A stretch of 64,000 nucleotides of DNA from Methylomicrobium lacus LW14 (GCF_000527095.1 NZ_AZUN01000001.1:372001-436000), one strand, 5' to 3'; positions 24,770 through 34,797 are shown, numbered from the stretch's first letter. Notes: generated from the sequence alone by a model not told the origin. Translations and numbers: made by a program.

Positions 24770-26143
24770 ATGAGCACTCTGTTCTATTTCATCCTCACGA
24801 TCGGCATTCTGGTTTCGTTCCACGAGTTCGGGCACTTCTGGGTCGCGCGCAAGGCCGGCGTCAAGGTGTTGCGCTTTTCGGTCGGCTTCGGCAAGGTCTT
24901 ATGGTCTTACCAGAAAACGCCGGAGGCGACCGAATATGTGCTCTCGGCGATACCGCTGGGCGGTTATGTGAAGATGGTCGATGAGCGCGAGGGTGAAGTC
25001 AAAAGCCAGGATCTGCCTTATGCCTTTAACCGGCAAGGACTGGCGGCACGGTCCGCGATCGTCGCGGCGGGGCCGATTTTTAATCTGATTCTGGCCGTAT
25101 TGTTATTCTGGGTGGCCTTGGTCGTCGGCGAAGAAGGCGTCAAGCCGATTCTGGGCAAGATCGAAGCGGGCACGATCGCCGCGGAATCGGGTCTGCTCGA
25201 AGGCGACGAATTTATTTCGGTCAATAATAAGCCGACGCCGACCTGGACCGAGACATTGAATGTCTTGATCGGCGCGGCGCTCGACGGCGACCAGGAAATC
25301 AAGCTGATCGTCAAAGACAGGGAGGGCAGGGAAGATGTCCGGTGGGTCAAATTGGACCATGCCGATGTCTCCGATCCCGAGAAGCTGTATAAGCGTCTCG
25401 GATTCACTCCCTGGGTGCCGAAATTGCCGCCGGTTATCGACAAGGTGTTGCCGGACGGGGCGGCCTTGGTGGCCGGTCTGAAGCCTCGGGACTTGCTGAT
25501 CAGCGCGGACGGCGCGCCGATCGGCGACTGGCAGCAATGGGTCGAGTATGTCAGAAGCCATCCAGGCCAACGGATAGCAATCGAAGTCGAGCGTGACGGT
25601 GCGCGCCAGGCCTTGTCGATCACGCCGAAAGTCGTAGAGATTCCGTCGGCCCGCGCAGGCGAAGCGCCGAAGGCCGAGGGCAAAATCGGCGCCTCGGTGT
25701 TCATTCCCGAAGACATCAGAAACTCGCTGACGGCCAACTATTCGCTGGGCCCGCTCGAAGCGGTGCCCGCGGCCTTCATCAAGACCTACGACTATTCGTT
25801 TTCGACGCTGAAAATGATGGGCAAGATGGTGCTCGGCCAGGCCTCGGTCAAAAACTTGAGCGGCCCGATCAGCATCGCGCAATATGCGGGCGAATCCGCT
25901 AACATCGGCTTCGTACATTTCCTGAAGTTCATCGCGCTGGTCAGCGTGAGTCTTGGCGTGTTGAATTTGTTGCCGATACCGGTGCTGGACGGCGGCCATT
26001 TGCTGTTTTTCGGCATCGAAGCCGTTAAAGGCAAACCGCTTTCCGAGAGAAGCCAGCTATTCTTTCAGCAGATCGGCATTGCGATCCTGGTCACGCTGAT
26101 GGCATTGGGCATGATCATGGATATTCAACGTCTGTTCCAATAG
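24770..26143 (+). CDS. rseP: Site-2 protease RseP
   Basis: Inner-membrane metalloprotease that cuts RseA to release sigma-E. Zinc motif HEFGH is at residues 18-22 in the first helix. Two PDZ domains (about 115-190 and 205-285) follow, then the second metal-ligand motif LLPIPVLDGGHLL in a C-terminal helix. Length 457 is typical. In most relatives bamA comes next, but here the operon appears to end and dsbC follows. Confidence 0.97.
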   Translation: MSTLFYFILTIGILVSFHEFGHFWVARKAGVKVLRFSVGFGKVLWSYQKTPEATEYVLSAIPLGGYVKMVDEREGEVKSQDLPYAFNRQGLAARSAIVAAGPIFNLILAVLLFWVALVVGEEGVKPILGKIEAGTIAAESGLLEGDEFISVNNKPTPTWTETLNVLIGAALDGDQEIKLIVKDREGREDVRWVKLDHADVSDPEKLYKRLGFTPWVPKLPPVIDKVLPDGAALVAGLKPRDLLISADGAPIGDWQQWVEYVRSHPGQRIAIEVERDGARQALSITPKVVEIPSARAGEAPKAEGKIGASVFIPEDIRNSLTANYSLGPLEAVPAAFIKTYDYSFSTLKMMGKMVLGQASVKNLSGPISIAQYAGESANIGFVHFLKFIALVSVSLGVLNLLPIPVLDGGHLLFFGIEAVKGKPLSERSQLFFQQIGIAILVTLMALGMIMDIQRLFQ

Positions 26144-26210
26144 CCGATCTTTTGATGGCATCCTTTCCAAGTTCCGCAAGAATTTATTCACAACTTAAAA
26201 CGAGCAGATC

Positions 26211-26954
26211 ATGAAGAAAATTATTTCTGTTGTTGCTTTTGCTGTATCGGCATTGTCCGTGGGCACGCTGCGTGCGGATGAGAACGACGTCAAGAAAGCG
26301 CTGGCAAAGGCCGATCCGTCGATCAAGATCGATTCGATCAAACCCTCCGAAATCAAAGGTCTGCTCGAGGTCGAAGTCGGGGCGAATATTATCTACGTTT
26401 CCGAAGACGGCAAATATCTGCTGCAGGGGCATCTGGTCGACCTGGCTTCACGCACCGATTTGACCGAAGAAAAAATGGTTGCGGTGATGAAGAAAATGAG
26501 CGGCGTGCGCAAGGCGGCGATTGAAAAGCTCGGCGAAGACAACATGATCATCTTCAAGCCGAAAATTGCAAGATACACGGTTTCGGTGTTTACCGACATC
26601 GACTGCGGCTATTGCCGCAAGCTGCATTCCGAAATCGATCAGTATCTTGCTCAAGGCATCACGGTACGCTACATGTTCTTTCCCCGCGCCGGCAAGGGCT
26701 CGGACTCTTATAAAAAAGCCATTTCGGTCTGGTGTGCCGACGACCGTAATGCCGCTCTGACCAATGCCAAAAAAGGCCTGCCGTTAAAAGAAAAGACCTG
26801 CAAGAATCCGGTCGACCAACACATGCAATTGGTTCAGGAGTTCGGACTGAACGGTACGCCCGCCATCATCACCGCAAAAGGCGATTTGTTGCCCGGCTAT
26901 GTTCCGGCCAAACAATTGGTTGAAGAGCTGAAAAAGGAAGCGGCCGAAAAATAA
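26211..26954 (+). CDS. dsbC: Thiol:disulfide interchange protein DsbC
   Basis: Periplasmic disulfide isomerase. A signal peptide covers about the first 22 residues (MKKIISVVAFAVSALSVGTL). The N-terminal dimerisation domain is followed by a thioredoxin fold with the active-site CGYC in FTDIDCGYCRKLH near residue 130. A structural Cys pair, WCADD and KTCKNP, and the cis-Pro segment LNGTPAIIT are present. Length 247 is normal. A separate transcription unit is likely. Confidence 0.95.
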   Translation: MKKIISVVAFAVSALSVGTLRADENDVKKALAKADPSIKIDSIKPSEIKGLLEVEVGANIIYVSEDGKYLLQGHLVDLASRTDLTEEKMVAVMKKMSGVRKAAIEKLGEDNMIIFKPKIARYTVSVFTDIDCGYCRKLHSEIDQYLAQGITVRYMFFPRAGKGSDSYKKAISVWCADDRNAALTNAKKGLPLKEKTCKNPVDQHMQLVQEFGLNGTPAIITAKGDLLPGYVPAKQLVEELKKEAAEK

Positions 26955-27135
26955 GCTCTCCCGAGCTTTCGGTCCCGGAATCCAGCTGTTTTTACCCAGC
27001 CTTGGGACAGGACAGGCAATGGCGAGAGGCGAATCGATTCGCTTCTCGCGGCTTACGTTTCCTCTATATAATCTGCAATCGAGCGGGGCTTTTCGTCCCT
27101 CTATTCATCTCCTCAATCATCCTCAAGGCAAGCCC

Positions 27136-28092
27136 ATGTCGAGTCGCGATCGAGCGAATAAAATCCCGTTTCGAGCCTTGCTGCTGGTGTGCTCGGCGCT
27201 GCTGTTATTTGCGATGCGGCCCGCGGCAGCCGCCAACGTGCTGTCGGTGACCCAGGTCGCACCGGGCATCTACGTGCATCAGGGGCCGCATGAAATCCCG
27301 GACACTCACAACCATGGCGCGATCGCGAATATCGGCTTCATCGTCGGCGAACGCTGTGTCGCGGTGATCGATACCGGCGGCAATCCGGATCAGGGCCGGG
27401 CGCTATACCTTGCGATCCAGCATACGACAGACAAGCCGATCTGTTATGTGATCAACACCCATGTGCATCCCGACCATATCTACGGCAACAGCGTGTTCAA
27501 GGCGGACGGCGTCAAGTTTGTCGGCCATCATAATCTGGCCCGGGCGATGGCCGCGCGCGGCCGGTTTTATCTGGCCAAGGCCAAGGAATTGTTGGGGATA
27601 GATTTAACCGCGGGCGACATCATTCCGCCCGATATTGCGGTCGAAAAGCAACTCGACATCGATCTCGGCGGACGCATCCTGAAACTGACCGCGCATCGGC
27701 CCGCGCATACCGACAACGATTTGTCGATCTATGATCCGTTGACCGATACCCTCTGGTTGGCCGATCTCTTGTTCCTCGAACACCTGCCGGTCATCGACGG
27801 CAGTTTGAAAGGCTGGCTCGCGGAGATCGAGCAACTGGAACGTCATCCTTACAAAACGGTGATTCCGGGGCACGGCCCCATAGTCACCGACTGGCCGCAA
27901 AGCCTGCAAGCCGAAAAGCGTTATTTGCAGGCGCTGCTGACCGACATCAGGGCCTTGATCAAAAGCGGAGGTTTCTTGGAGCAGGCGCTCGAATCGATCG
28001 GCTATCAGGCAAAATCCGAATGGAAGCTCTTCGACGATTTTCACCGCAAAAATGTTTCGACCGCGTTTGCGGAACTGGAATGGGAAGATTGA
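27136..28092 (+). CDS. Secreted metallo-beta-lactamase-fold hydrolase (quinoprotein relay system type 2)
   Basis: A periplasmic MBL-fold protein. I start it at ATG 27136, which follows an AAGG ribosome site and gives an N-terminal signal helix (ALLLVCSALLLFAMRPAAA). The zinc motif is HVHPDH; further ligands are in the HHNLARAM, RPAHTDNDLSI and VIPGHGP segments. The architecture and sequence style match the quinoprotein relay system zinc metallohydrolase 2 group associated with PQQ enzymes, but no PQQ gene is nearby, so that is family-based inference. The frame extends upstream to 27019 without a plausible signal peptide. A terminator follows directly. Confidence 0.8.
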   Translation: MSSRDRANKIPFRALLLVCSALLLFAMRPAAAANVLSVTQVAPGIYVHQGPHEIPDTHNHGAIANIGFIVGERCVAVIDTGGNPDQGRALYLAIQHTTDKPICYVINTHVHPDHIYGNSVFKADGVKFVGHHNLARAMAARGRFYLAKAKELLGIDLTAGDIIPPDIAVEKQLDIDLGGRILKLTAHRPAHTDNDLSIYDPLTDTLWLADLLFLEHLPVIDGSLKGWLAEIEQLERHPYKTVIPGHGPIVTDWPQSLQAEKRYLQALLTDIRALIKSGGFLEQALESIGYQAKSEWKLFDDFHRKNVSTAFAELEWED

Positions 28093-28095
28093 ACG

Positions 28096-28122
28096 CGCCG
28101 ATCCGAGAGGATCGGCGTTTTT
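28096..28122 (+). terminator. Rho-independent terminator
   Basis: Perfect 9-base stem CGCCGATCC / GGATCGGCG with a GAGA loop and a TTTTT tail, three bases after the metallo-hydrolase stop. Confidence 0.9.
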
Positions 28123-28195
28123 GACCGCATAAATTCCGGCAGAACCCGCGCGTCGCCGCCGGCAATGGAGCGCTCAAACACAGCGACGGCCGGGC

Positions 28196-29029
28196 CTAGT
28201 GCAGCAACTCCCAAACCGGTTGGATGCCCGCCGGCAAGGGCGCGAGCCGGCCGAGTTCGACATATTGATTGGCCGGGTTGTGAAAGTCCGAGCCTGCCGA
28301 GCCTGCGAGGCCGAAACGCTTCGCATAATCGGCCATATTCTTGATTTCTTCGGCGTTATAGCGTCCGGTCACGATCTCGACGGCCTGGCCGCCGGTTTCC
28401 TTGAAGGCCGTCAGCAGGCGTCTGAGCCAGCTGGCGGTCAACTGGTAGCGCAAGGGATGCGCGAGCACCGCGACGCCGCCGGATTGGATGATCCAGTCGA
28501 CCGCGACGCTCATCTCCGCCCAGGGCGTGGCGACGTAGGCCGCTTTGCCTTTCGCGAGGTAACGGTCGAAGGCTTCCTGCTGGCTCAGCACATGGCCTTG
28601 CGAGAGCAGGAAGTCGGCGAAATGCGTGCGTGTGATCATGCTGTCGCCGGCCATTCGCCTGACCGCTTCGAGGGCGCCGGGAATGCGTTTCTTTTCGAGT
28701 TTCAGGGCGATCTGTTCGGCGCGCTCAAGGCGCGTGTTGCGCAGCCTATGCGTCGCTTCGGCGAGCGGTGCATAGGCGGGGTCGATGCCGAGCCCGACGA
28801 TATGCAGGCATTTGTTTTGCCAGCTGGTGGACAGTTCGATGCCTGAAATCAAGCGGATGCCGGCGGCTTCGGCGGCGCGTTGGGCTTCGTCGAGTCCCGC
28901 GGTGGTGTCGTGATCGGTCAGCGCGAGCGCGGTCACGCCTTGCAGATGGGCGCGTTCGACCAGTGCGGCCGGAGCAAGCGCGCCGTCGGAGGCGGTGGAA
29001 TGGCAATGCAGGTCGTAAATTTCTGACAT
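28196..29029 (-). CDS. rnm: PHP-domain phosphatase/exonuclease (RNase AM, YciV-like)
   Basis: A 277-residue PHP-domain metalloenzyme. Motif I is DLHCHSTASDG at the N-terminus and motif II is LALTDHDTTAG. ISGIELSTSW and the C-terminal GSDFHNP complete the trinuclear metal site. Members hydrolyse 3',5'-nucleoside bisphosphates and trim RNA 5' ends. The ABC transporter gene lies upstream in the same direction with a gap of about 57 bases, so cotranscription is possible. Confidence 0.9.
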   Translation of the reverse strand: MSEIYDLHCHSTASDGALAPAALVERAHLQGVTALALTDHDTTAGLDEAQRAAEAAGIRLISGIELSTSWQNKCLHIVGLGIDPAYAPLAEATHRLRNTRLERAEQIALKLEKKRIPGALEAVRRMAGDSMITRTHFADFLLSQGHVLSQQEAFDRYLAKGKAAYVATPWAEMSVAVDWIIQSGGVAVLAHPLRYQLTASWLRRLLTAFKETGGQAVEIVTGRYNAEEIKNMADYAKRFGLAGSAGSDFHNPANQYVELGRLAPLPAGIQPVWELLH

Positions 29030-29085
29030 GGTATCGTTATTATTTTGTGTAATCCGGCAAGCTTTTTTATTGCCTTGACCTGCGC

Positions 29086-30906
29086 TTATTGATATTCGCC
29101 GTACAGCTTCGCATACAGCCCTTTCTGCGCGATCAGCGTTTCATGCCGCCCCTGTTCGCAGATTTTGCCTTCTTCGAATACATAGACATGATCGGCCTGC
29201 TTGACCGCGCTGAGCCGGTGCGCGATGATGATCGTGGTCCGGCCTTTCAGGAACTCGGCCAGCGCCTGATGCAGTTTGTGTTCGGTTTCGCTGTCGAGCG
29301 CGGAGGTCGCCTCGTCCAGAATCACGACCTTCGGTTTTGCGACGATCATCCTGGCGATCGCAAGGCGCTGCCGTTGTCCTCCCGACAAACGCATGCCGTG
29401 GCGGCCGACGATCGTGTCGAGTCCTGTCGGCAAGTCCTTCACGATGTCGTCGAGTTGCGCGGTCGTCAGCGCCCGCCATAATTCCTCGTCGGTCGCGTCG
29501 CGTCCCAAAGTCAGGTTCGCGCGTATCGTGTCGTTGAATAAAATCGGCTGCTGCAGAACGGTGACTACGTTCTCTCTGACGACTTCGAGGCCTATCCGTT
29601 CCATCGGCGTCTCATCGAAATAAATCGTGCCGCTCTGGGCCGGATACAGGCCGATCAGGGTCTGGATCAGGGTCGATTTGCCGCCGCCGCTGGCGCCGAC
29701 CAGCGCGACCTTGTCGCCGGCGTTGATCGTCAGGTTGATACCGTTCAGCACGGTTTGGTCGCCGTAGCTGAAATGCAGATCATCGATCCGGATAGCGACC
29801 GTTTTTTTATCCCGAAACGGATTTTCAAGATGAGGATAATGCGGTTCCTGTTTCAGCGCCTTCAGCCTATTGATCCGGGCCAGGGCCGCCTTCGCCGCGT
29901 AAAAGGCGTACTGGATGTTCAGGATTTCCTGCACCGGCGCCATCATGAACCAGAGATAGCCGAATACCGCGAGCATCTGGCCTATCGTCAGGTCCGCATA
30001 AAACACCATCAGCATCGCCAGCGCCCGGAACACGTCGAAACCGAACAGAAAAATCAGGAAACTGAGCCGGTTCGCCGCATCGCTTTTCCAGGCATAGGCG
30101 GCCGAGTAATCCTTCACATACAGCGCGGATTCGACCAGTTGTTTGCAATAATGTTTTTCGCGGTTGCTGGCGCGGATCTGATGGATTGCCTCGAGCGTCT
30201 CGGTCAACGCTTCCTGGAAGATGCCGTAGGCGGTGTTTTCCTTGGCTTTAAGATCCTTGACCTTGCTGCCGACCACGCGCGTAAAATAGATCACGATCGG
30301 GTTCAGCAGCAGGATGAACAGGCCCAGTTGCCAGTTCATCCAGAGCAGGATCACCGCGGTGCCGAAGATGGTCAGGCTGGCGACCAACAGCTTGCTGATC
30401 GTGTTGCCGATGAAATTGTCGATGGTGTCGAGATCGGTGACCAGATGCGTCACGATCGAGCCGGTGCCGAGGCTTTCGTATTCGGCCATCGAAATCGTCT
30501 GCAGATGATCGATCAGGTTCTGGCGGATGCGGAAGATGATGTCTTTGGCGATGCAGGAAAACTTGCGCGCCTGGATGATGTTGAAAATGATCCCGATGAT
30601 CCGGAGCAGCAGGCTCGCGACCAGCACGGCCCCGATATAGAAGATCGGCACCTGCCAGGCGGACGGCACCAGCGGGTTCAGCGTCTGGATGATCAGGCCG
30701 GGCTTATGCAGCAGAATTTCATCGACCAGGAGCGGCATGAACAGCGGCACCGGCACGCTGGAGATCATCGCCAATATCGCGATGATATGCGAATAAATCA
30801 GCGCTTTTTTATGTTGCCGGGCGATTTGAAAGATATAATTCCAGCTAAAAGGCGCCGCCTGGGATGGGGAGGGCTTGGAGTGCACGTTTTCATTCATAGT
30901 CTTCAT
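29086..30906 (-). CDS. ABC exporter half-transporter (fused permease-ATPase)
   Basis: A 606-residue protein of the MsbA/MDR type. An N-terminal exporter domain with about six transmembrane helices (roughly residues 20-330) is followed by an ATPase with Walker A GASGGGKST, a Q-loop, signature LSGGQRQRLA, Walker B VVILDEATSALD and the H-loop IIIAHRLSA. It should act as a homodimer in the inner membrane. Substrate unknown. Start chosen at ATG 30906 (MKTMNEN); ATG 30897 is equally possible. A minus-strand TATAAT at 30917-30922 sits so close that a transcript from it would be almost leaderless. Confidence 0.88.
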   Translation of the reverse strand: MKTMNENVHSKPSPSQAAPFSWNYIFQIARQHKKALIYSHIIAILAMISSVPVPLFMPLLVDEILLHKPGLIIQTLNPLVPSAWQVPIFYIGAVLVASLLLRIIGIIFNIIQARKFSCIAKDIIFRIRQNLIDHLQTISMAEYESLGTGSIVTHLVTDLDTIDNFIGNTISKLLVASLTIFGTAVILLWMNWQLGLFILLLNPIVIYFTRVVGSKVKDLKAKENTAYGIFQEALTETLEAIHQIRASNREKHYCKQLVESALYVKDYSAAYAWKSDAANRLSFLIFLFGFDVFRALAMLMVFYADLTIGQMLAVFGYLWFMMAPVQEILNIQYAFYAAKAALARINRLKALKQEPHYPHLENPFRDKKTVAIRIDDLHFSYGDQTVLNGINLTINAGDKVALVGASGGGKSTLIQTLIGLYPAQSGTIYFDETPMERIGLEVVRENVVTVLQQPILFNDTIRANLTLGRDATDEELWRALTTAQLDDIVKDLPTGLDTIVGRHGMRLSGGQRQRLAIARMIVAKPKVVILDEATSALDSETEHKLHQALAEFLKGRTTIIIAHRLSAVKQADHVYVFEEGKICEQGRHETLIAQKGLYAKLYGEYQ

Positions 30907-31005
30907 TTTCCGCATCATTATAGCGGAGCCTCGGGCTCCGGCATAGTTTGTCCGCGCACGGCTTAACTGACCGGCGCTGCCGTTTCCATCCACTTCTCAA
31001 ACCGA

Positions 31006-32913
31006 ATGAAGTCTTTGCAATTTCTTTTCCTGGCGCTATGCCTGATATTACCGGCCGATGCCGGTTGGGCGCGCGAATGGCTGCGCGAGCGCCGCGATTT
31101 CGTGCTGGCCGAACAAGCCGTCGAGCAGGGCAATGCCGCCGTGTTTCAGGCGCTTGCCGGCACCTTGACCGCGTATCCGCTGTATCCCTATCTGCAATAC
31201 CAGTGGCTTAAGAAAGACCTGACGCAGACCGATAGCATTCGCGCCTTTCTGTCGACCTATAAGGACTCGCGCTATGCGTCGCTGTTGCGTGGAAGATGGC
31301 TCAAGGCGATGGCCGAGCAAAATCAGTGGCTGGACTATGTCGACCAGTATCGGGCCGGCGGCGATGTGGCGCTCGAATGCCTGTATCACCGGGCGGCATA
31401 TCAAATCGGTTTTCGGGGGCTGGCGTTGACGCAGGCGAAACGGCTCTGGATGAGCGGCGGTTCGCAGCCGGGCGAATGCGAGCCCTTGTTCACCGCGTTG
31501 GCGGACGCCGCGCTCATCACCCGCGAGATGATCTGGCAGCGTTTCGAGCTGGCGTTGGAGGGGAACAATCGGCAACTGGCCGAGTATCTTGCGCGCAAGT
31601 TGACCGGTTTGGACCGCGAGGCGGCGGAGGCATGGCTCAAAGTGGATCAAAATCCCGAGCTGATCCGGGAAGAGAAAACGCGTTTGCCGGAGGGGCGGTT
31701 TGCCGCCCGAATCTTTGCGCACGGCATTGACCGTATGGCCAAGTCGGCCCCGGATAGCGCGGCGCGGCTTTGGGATGCCGAAAAAAACGGGCTGCAGTTC
31801 AAAGAGCCCGGCAAGCAGATGATCGAGCGCCGGCTGGCGCTGGCCTTGGCGTTTCAAAGAAAGGCGGGCGCCTATGACCGGCTGACCGGGCTGACTGCCC
31901 ATGACGGCGAGGTTAGGGAATGGCGGGTCAGATCGGCTTTGTTCGAACAAAACTGGCAGCACATTGCGGCGGCTTTGTCGGGACTGACGCTCGACGAGCT
32001 GAAAGAAGCGCGCTGGCAATATTGGCAGGCGCGCGTGCAGGCGTCCGCCGGCAATCACGAGGCCGCGCGTGCGCTTTACTCAGAAGCTGCCCTGGACCGG
32101 AGCTTTTACGGCTTCCTGGCCGCCGACGCGCTCTCGCAGCCTTACCGTCTGGCGGATAATCCGGTGCCGCTTCATTTTAATGAACTCGGCGATTTGGCGT
32201 CCGAAGCCGATTTTCAGGCTGTGAGCGAACTCAGGGCTTTAAACCGCAACATGGAAGCCCAACGGCAATGGTGGTTTACGGTCGGCAAATTGAGCCGGGA
32301 GAAGCGAGCGCAGGCCGCCAAACTCGCCGAATCCTGGGAGTGGGCGCCCGTCGCGATCCAGACCCTGGTCAAGGCCGATTATTGGGACGATCTGGCGCTG
32401 CGCTTTCCGCTGCATTACCAGGAACAGGTGCAAAGCAATGCGTTACGGCATGCTCTCGATCCTGCGGTGATCTTCGGCGTGATGCGGCAGGAAAGCATGC
32501 TCGACAGCCGGGCCGAATCGCCCGTCGGCGCGAAGGGGCTGATGCAGGTGATGCCGAAAACCGGCAGGCAGCTTGCCAAGGAGATACAGCAGGAACTGGC
32601 GGCGGACTATAGCCTGTTCGATCCGGATCTGAATATTCGCCTGGGCGCTTACTACGTCAGAAAGCTGCTGCAACGCTTCGACGGCAATATGGCTTTAGCG
32701 GTCGCGGCCTATAACGCGGGTCCCGCCAGAGTCGTAAAATGGTTGCCGCTTGCCGGGAACATGCCCGCCGATATCTGGGTCGAAACGATTCCTTTTAAGG
32801 AAACCCGAAAATATGTCGCTTCGGTTTTATCCTATGCGATCATTTATCAACACCGGCTCAATAAAAACGGCTTGAAGTTGAAGGACCTGATGCCGCCGGT
32901 TCCTTCCGGGTAA
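31006..32913 (+). CDS. slt: Soluble lytic murein transglycosylase
   Basis: Periplasmic peptidoglycan-cleaving enzyme. A signal peptide (MKSLQFLFLALCLILPADAGWA) is followed by a long superhelical U/L region. The C-terminal SLT domain shows the catalytic Glu in FGVMRQESMLDSRAESP, then GAKGLMQVMPKTG and AYNAGPARVVKWL. At 635 residues it matches Slt70. Divergent from the ABC exporter. Confidence 0.95.
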   Translation: MKSLQFLFLALCLILPADAGWAREWLRERRDFVLAEQAVEQGNAAVFQALAGTLTAYPLYPYLQYQWLKKDLTQTDSIRAFLSTYKDSRYASLLRGRWLKAMAEQNQWLDYVDQYRAGGDVALECLYHRAAYQIGFRGLALTQAKRLWMSGGSQPGECEPLFTALADAALITREMIWQRFELALEGNNRQLAEYLARKLTGLDREAAEAWLKVDQNPELIREEKTRLPEGRFAARIFAHGIDRMAKSAPDSAARLWDAEKNGLQFKEPGKQMIERRLALALAFQRKAGAYDRLTGLTAHDGEVREWRVRSALFEQNWQHIAAALSGLTLDELKEARWQYWQARVQASAGNHEAARALYSEAALDRSFYGFLAADALSQPYRLADNPVPLHFNELGDLASEADFQAVSELRALNRNMEAQRQWWFTVGKLSREKRAQAAKLAESWEWAPVAIQTLVKADYWDDLALRFPLHYQEQVQSNALRHALDPAVIFGVMRQESMLDSRAESPVGAKGLMQVMPKTGRQLAKEIQQELAADYSLFDPDLNIRLGAYYVRKLLQRFDGNMALAVAAYNAGPARVVKWLPLAGNMPADIWVETIPFKETRKYVASVLSYAIIYQHRLNKNGLKLKDLMPPVPSG

Positions 32914-32990
32914 AAATGAGCTGATTTTTTTCAGTGCCTGTAAGATAATATGCGTCTAACTCAATAAAATTTTGCCAAGGTAAACACAGG

Positions 32991-33506
32991 ATGGAGAAAA
33001 AGCATAGCTTAACGCGCGAGGAATTGTTGATGTCCGGGAGGGGCGAGCTGTACGGACCGAATAATGCACAATTGCCGTTACCGCCTATGCTGATGATGGA
33101 TCGCATTACTCTGATCACCGATGAGGGCGGTTTGTACGGCAAGGGCGAAATCATCGCCGAACTCGATATCAAGCCCGATCTTTGGTTTTTCGACTGTCAT
33201 TTTCAGGGCGACCCGGTGATGCCGGGCTGTCTGGGCCTCGATGCGATGTGGCAGTTGGTCGGTTTTTTTCTTTGCTGGATGGGCGGTCCCGGTAAAGGGC
33301 GCGCGCTCGGCGTCGGCGAGGTCAAGTTTACCGGACAGGTATTGCCTACCGCAAAAAAAGTGATATATCGGATCAACATGAAACGCTTGATCATGCGTAA
33401 GCTGGTGATGGGCATTGCAGACGCGACGATGGAAGTGGATGGCAAGGTGATATACGAAGCAACCGATCTGCGGGTCGGCTTGTTTACTTCTACTGCAGAT
33501 TTTTAA
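32991..33506 (+). CDS. fabA: 3-hydroxyacyl-ACP dehydratase/isomerase FabA
   Basis: Introduces the double bond for unsaturated fatty acid synthesis. The catalytic His is in WFFDCHFQGDPVMPGCLGLD near residue 70. Length (171) and the N-terminal MEKKHSLTREELL are typical. It is followed immediately by fabB, the partner enzyme, and the two certainly form one operon. Confidence 0.98.
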   Translation: MEKKHSLTREELLMSGRGELYGPNNAQLPLPPMLMMDRITLITDEGGLYGKGEIIAELDIKPDLWFFDCHFQGDPVMPGCLGLDAMWQLVGFFLCWMGGPGKGRALGVGEVKFTGQVLPTAKKVIYRINMKRLIMRKLVMGIADATMEVDGKVIYEATDLRVGLFTSTADF

Positions 33507-33517
33507 GGTTTATGGTA

Positions 33518-34738
33518 ATGAAAAGAGTTGTGGTAACCGGTTTGGGCATCGTTTCGAGTATCGGCAATAATCGGGATGAAGTCGTCGAATCGTTAAAACT
33601 CGGACGCTCCGGCATTAGCTTTGCGGATATTTATCAGGAGCTCGGTTTTCGCAGCCATATCCATGGCGCGATCAAGATCGATCTGGAAGCGCATATCGAC
33701 CGTAAAATCAAACGCTTCATGGGCGACGGCGCGGCGTTCAACTATATCGCGATGCAGCAGGCGATCGACGATTCCGGCCTGGCCGAAAGCGATGTTTCGA
33801 ATGAGAGAACCGGCCTGGTGATGGGCTCGGGCGGACCTTCGACGTCCAACCTGGTCGAGGCGGCGGACATTCTGCGTGAAAAAGGCGTCAAAAAAGTCGG
33901 CCCGTATATGGTGCCGCGCACGATGTCGAGCACCAATACCGCCTGTCTTGCGACCCCGTTCAAGATCAAGGGCGTCAACTATTCGATCAGTTCCGCCTGC
34001 GCGACCAGCGCGCACTGCATCGGCCACGCGATGGAGCTGATCCAGATGGGCAAACAGGACATCGTCTTCGCCGGCGGCGGCGAGGAAGTGCACTGGACCA
34101 TGTCGGTGCTGTTCGATGCGATGGGCGCGCTGTCGTCCAAATATAACGACACCCCGGAAACCGCATCGCGTCCTTATGACGAGACCCGCGACGGTTTCGT
34201 GATTTCGGGCGGCGGCGGCGTGTTGGTGATCGAGGAACTCGAACACGCGAAGGCGCGCGGCGCGAAGATTTATGCCGAATTGACCGGCTACGGCGCGACC
34301 TCCGACGGTTACGACATGGTGCAGCCGTCCGGCGAGGGCGCGGTGCGCTGCATGCGTCAGGCGTTGGCGACCGTGAAGAACAAGGTTGATTACATCAACG
34401 CGCACGGCACCAGTACGCCGGTCGGCGACACCCGCGAACTCGAAGCCTTGCGCGCGGTCTTCGGCGACGGCAACGTGCCAAAAGTCAGTTCGACCAAGTC
34501 CCTGACCGGCCATGCCTTGGGCGCGGCTGGCGTGAACGAGGCGATCTATTCGTTGTTGATGATGGAAGAAAACTTCCTCAGCGCGTCGGCGAACATCACC
34601 CATCTCGATCCGGGCGCGGAAGGCATTCCGATCGTGCGCGAGCGCGAGGACAACGTGACTTTGAACACGATCATGTCGAACAGCTTCGGTTTCGGCGGCA
34701 CCAACGCCACCCTGGTATTCGAACGCTACACCGGTTAA
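33518..34738 (+). CDS. fabB: 3-oxoacyl-ACP synthase I FabB
   Basis: Elongates unsaturated acyl chains. The catalytic triad is visible as Cys in ISSACATSAHC, His in INAHGTSTPVGD and His in KSLTGHALGAAG. I prefer ATG 33518: the AAGG at 33505-33508 is nine bases before it but only three before ATG 33512. This start gives 406 residues, the E. coli length. Confidence 0.98.
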   Translation: MKRVVVTGLGIVSSIGNNRDEVVESLKLGRSGISFADIYQELGFRSHIHGAIKIDLEAHIDRKIKRFMGDGAAFNYIAMQQAIDDSGLAESDVSNERTGLVMGSGGPSTSNLVEAADILREKGVKKVGPYMVPRTMSSTNTACLATPFKIKGVNYSISSACATSAHCIGHAMELIQMGKQDIVFAGGGEEVHWTMSVLFDAMGALSSKYNDTPETASRPYDETRDGFVISGGGGVLVIEELEHAKARGAKIYAELTGYGATSDGYDMVQPSGEGAVRCMRQALATVKNKVDYINAHGTSTPVGDTRELEALRAVFGDGNVPKVSSTKSLTGHALGAAGVNEAIYSLLMMEENFLSASANITHLDPGAEGIPIVREREDNVTLNTIMSNSFGFGGTNATLVFERYTG

Positions 34739-34774
34739 ACCATTTTCGCGAGGGACCGCAAGGCTTCTCCGGCC

Positions 34775-34797
34775 GGACGGGGCATATTGCCCCGTCC
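34775..34797 (+). terminator. Strong hairpin downstream of fabB
   Basis: A perfect 10-base stem GGACGGGGCA / TGCCCCGTCC with a 3-base loop, 37 bases after the fabB stop. No T tract follows. It may stabilise the 3' end or act with the T-tailed hairpin 65 bases further on. Confidence 0.5.
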
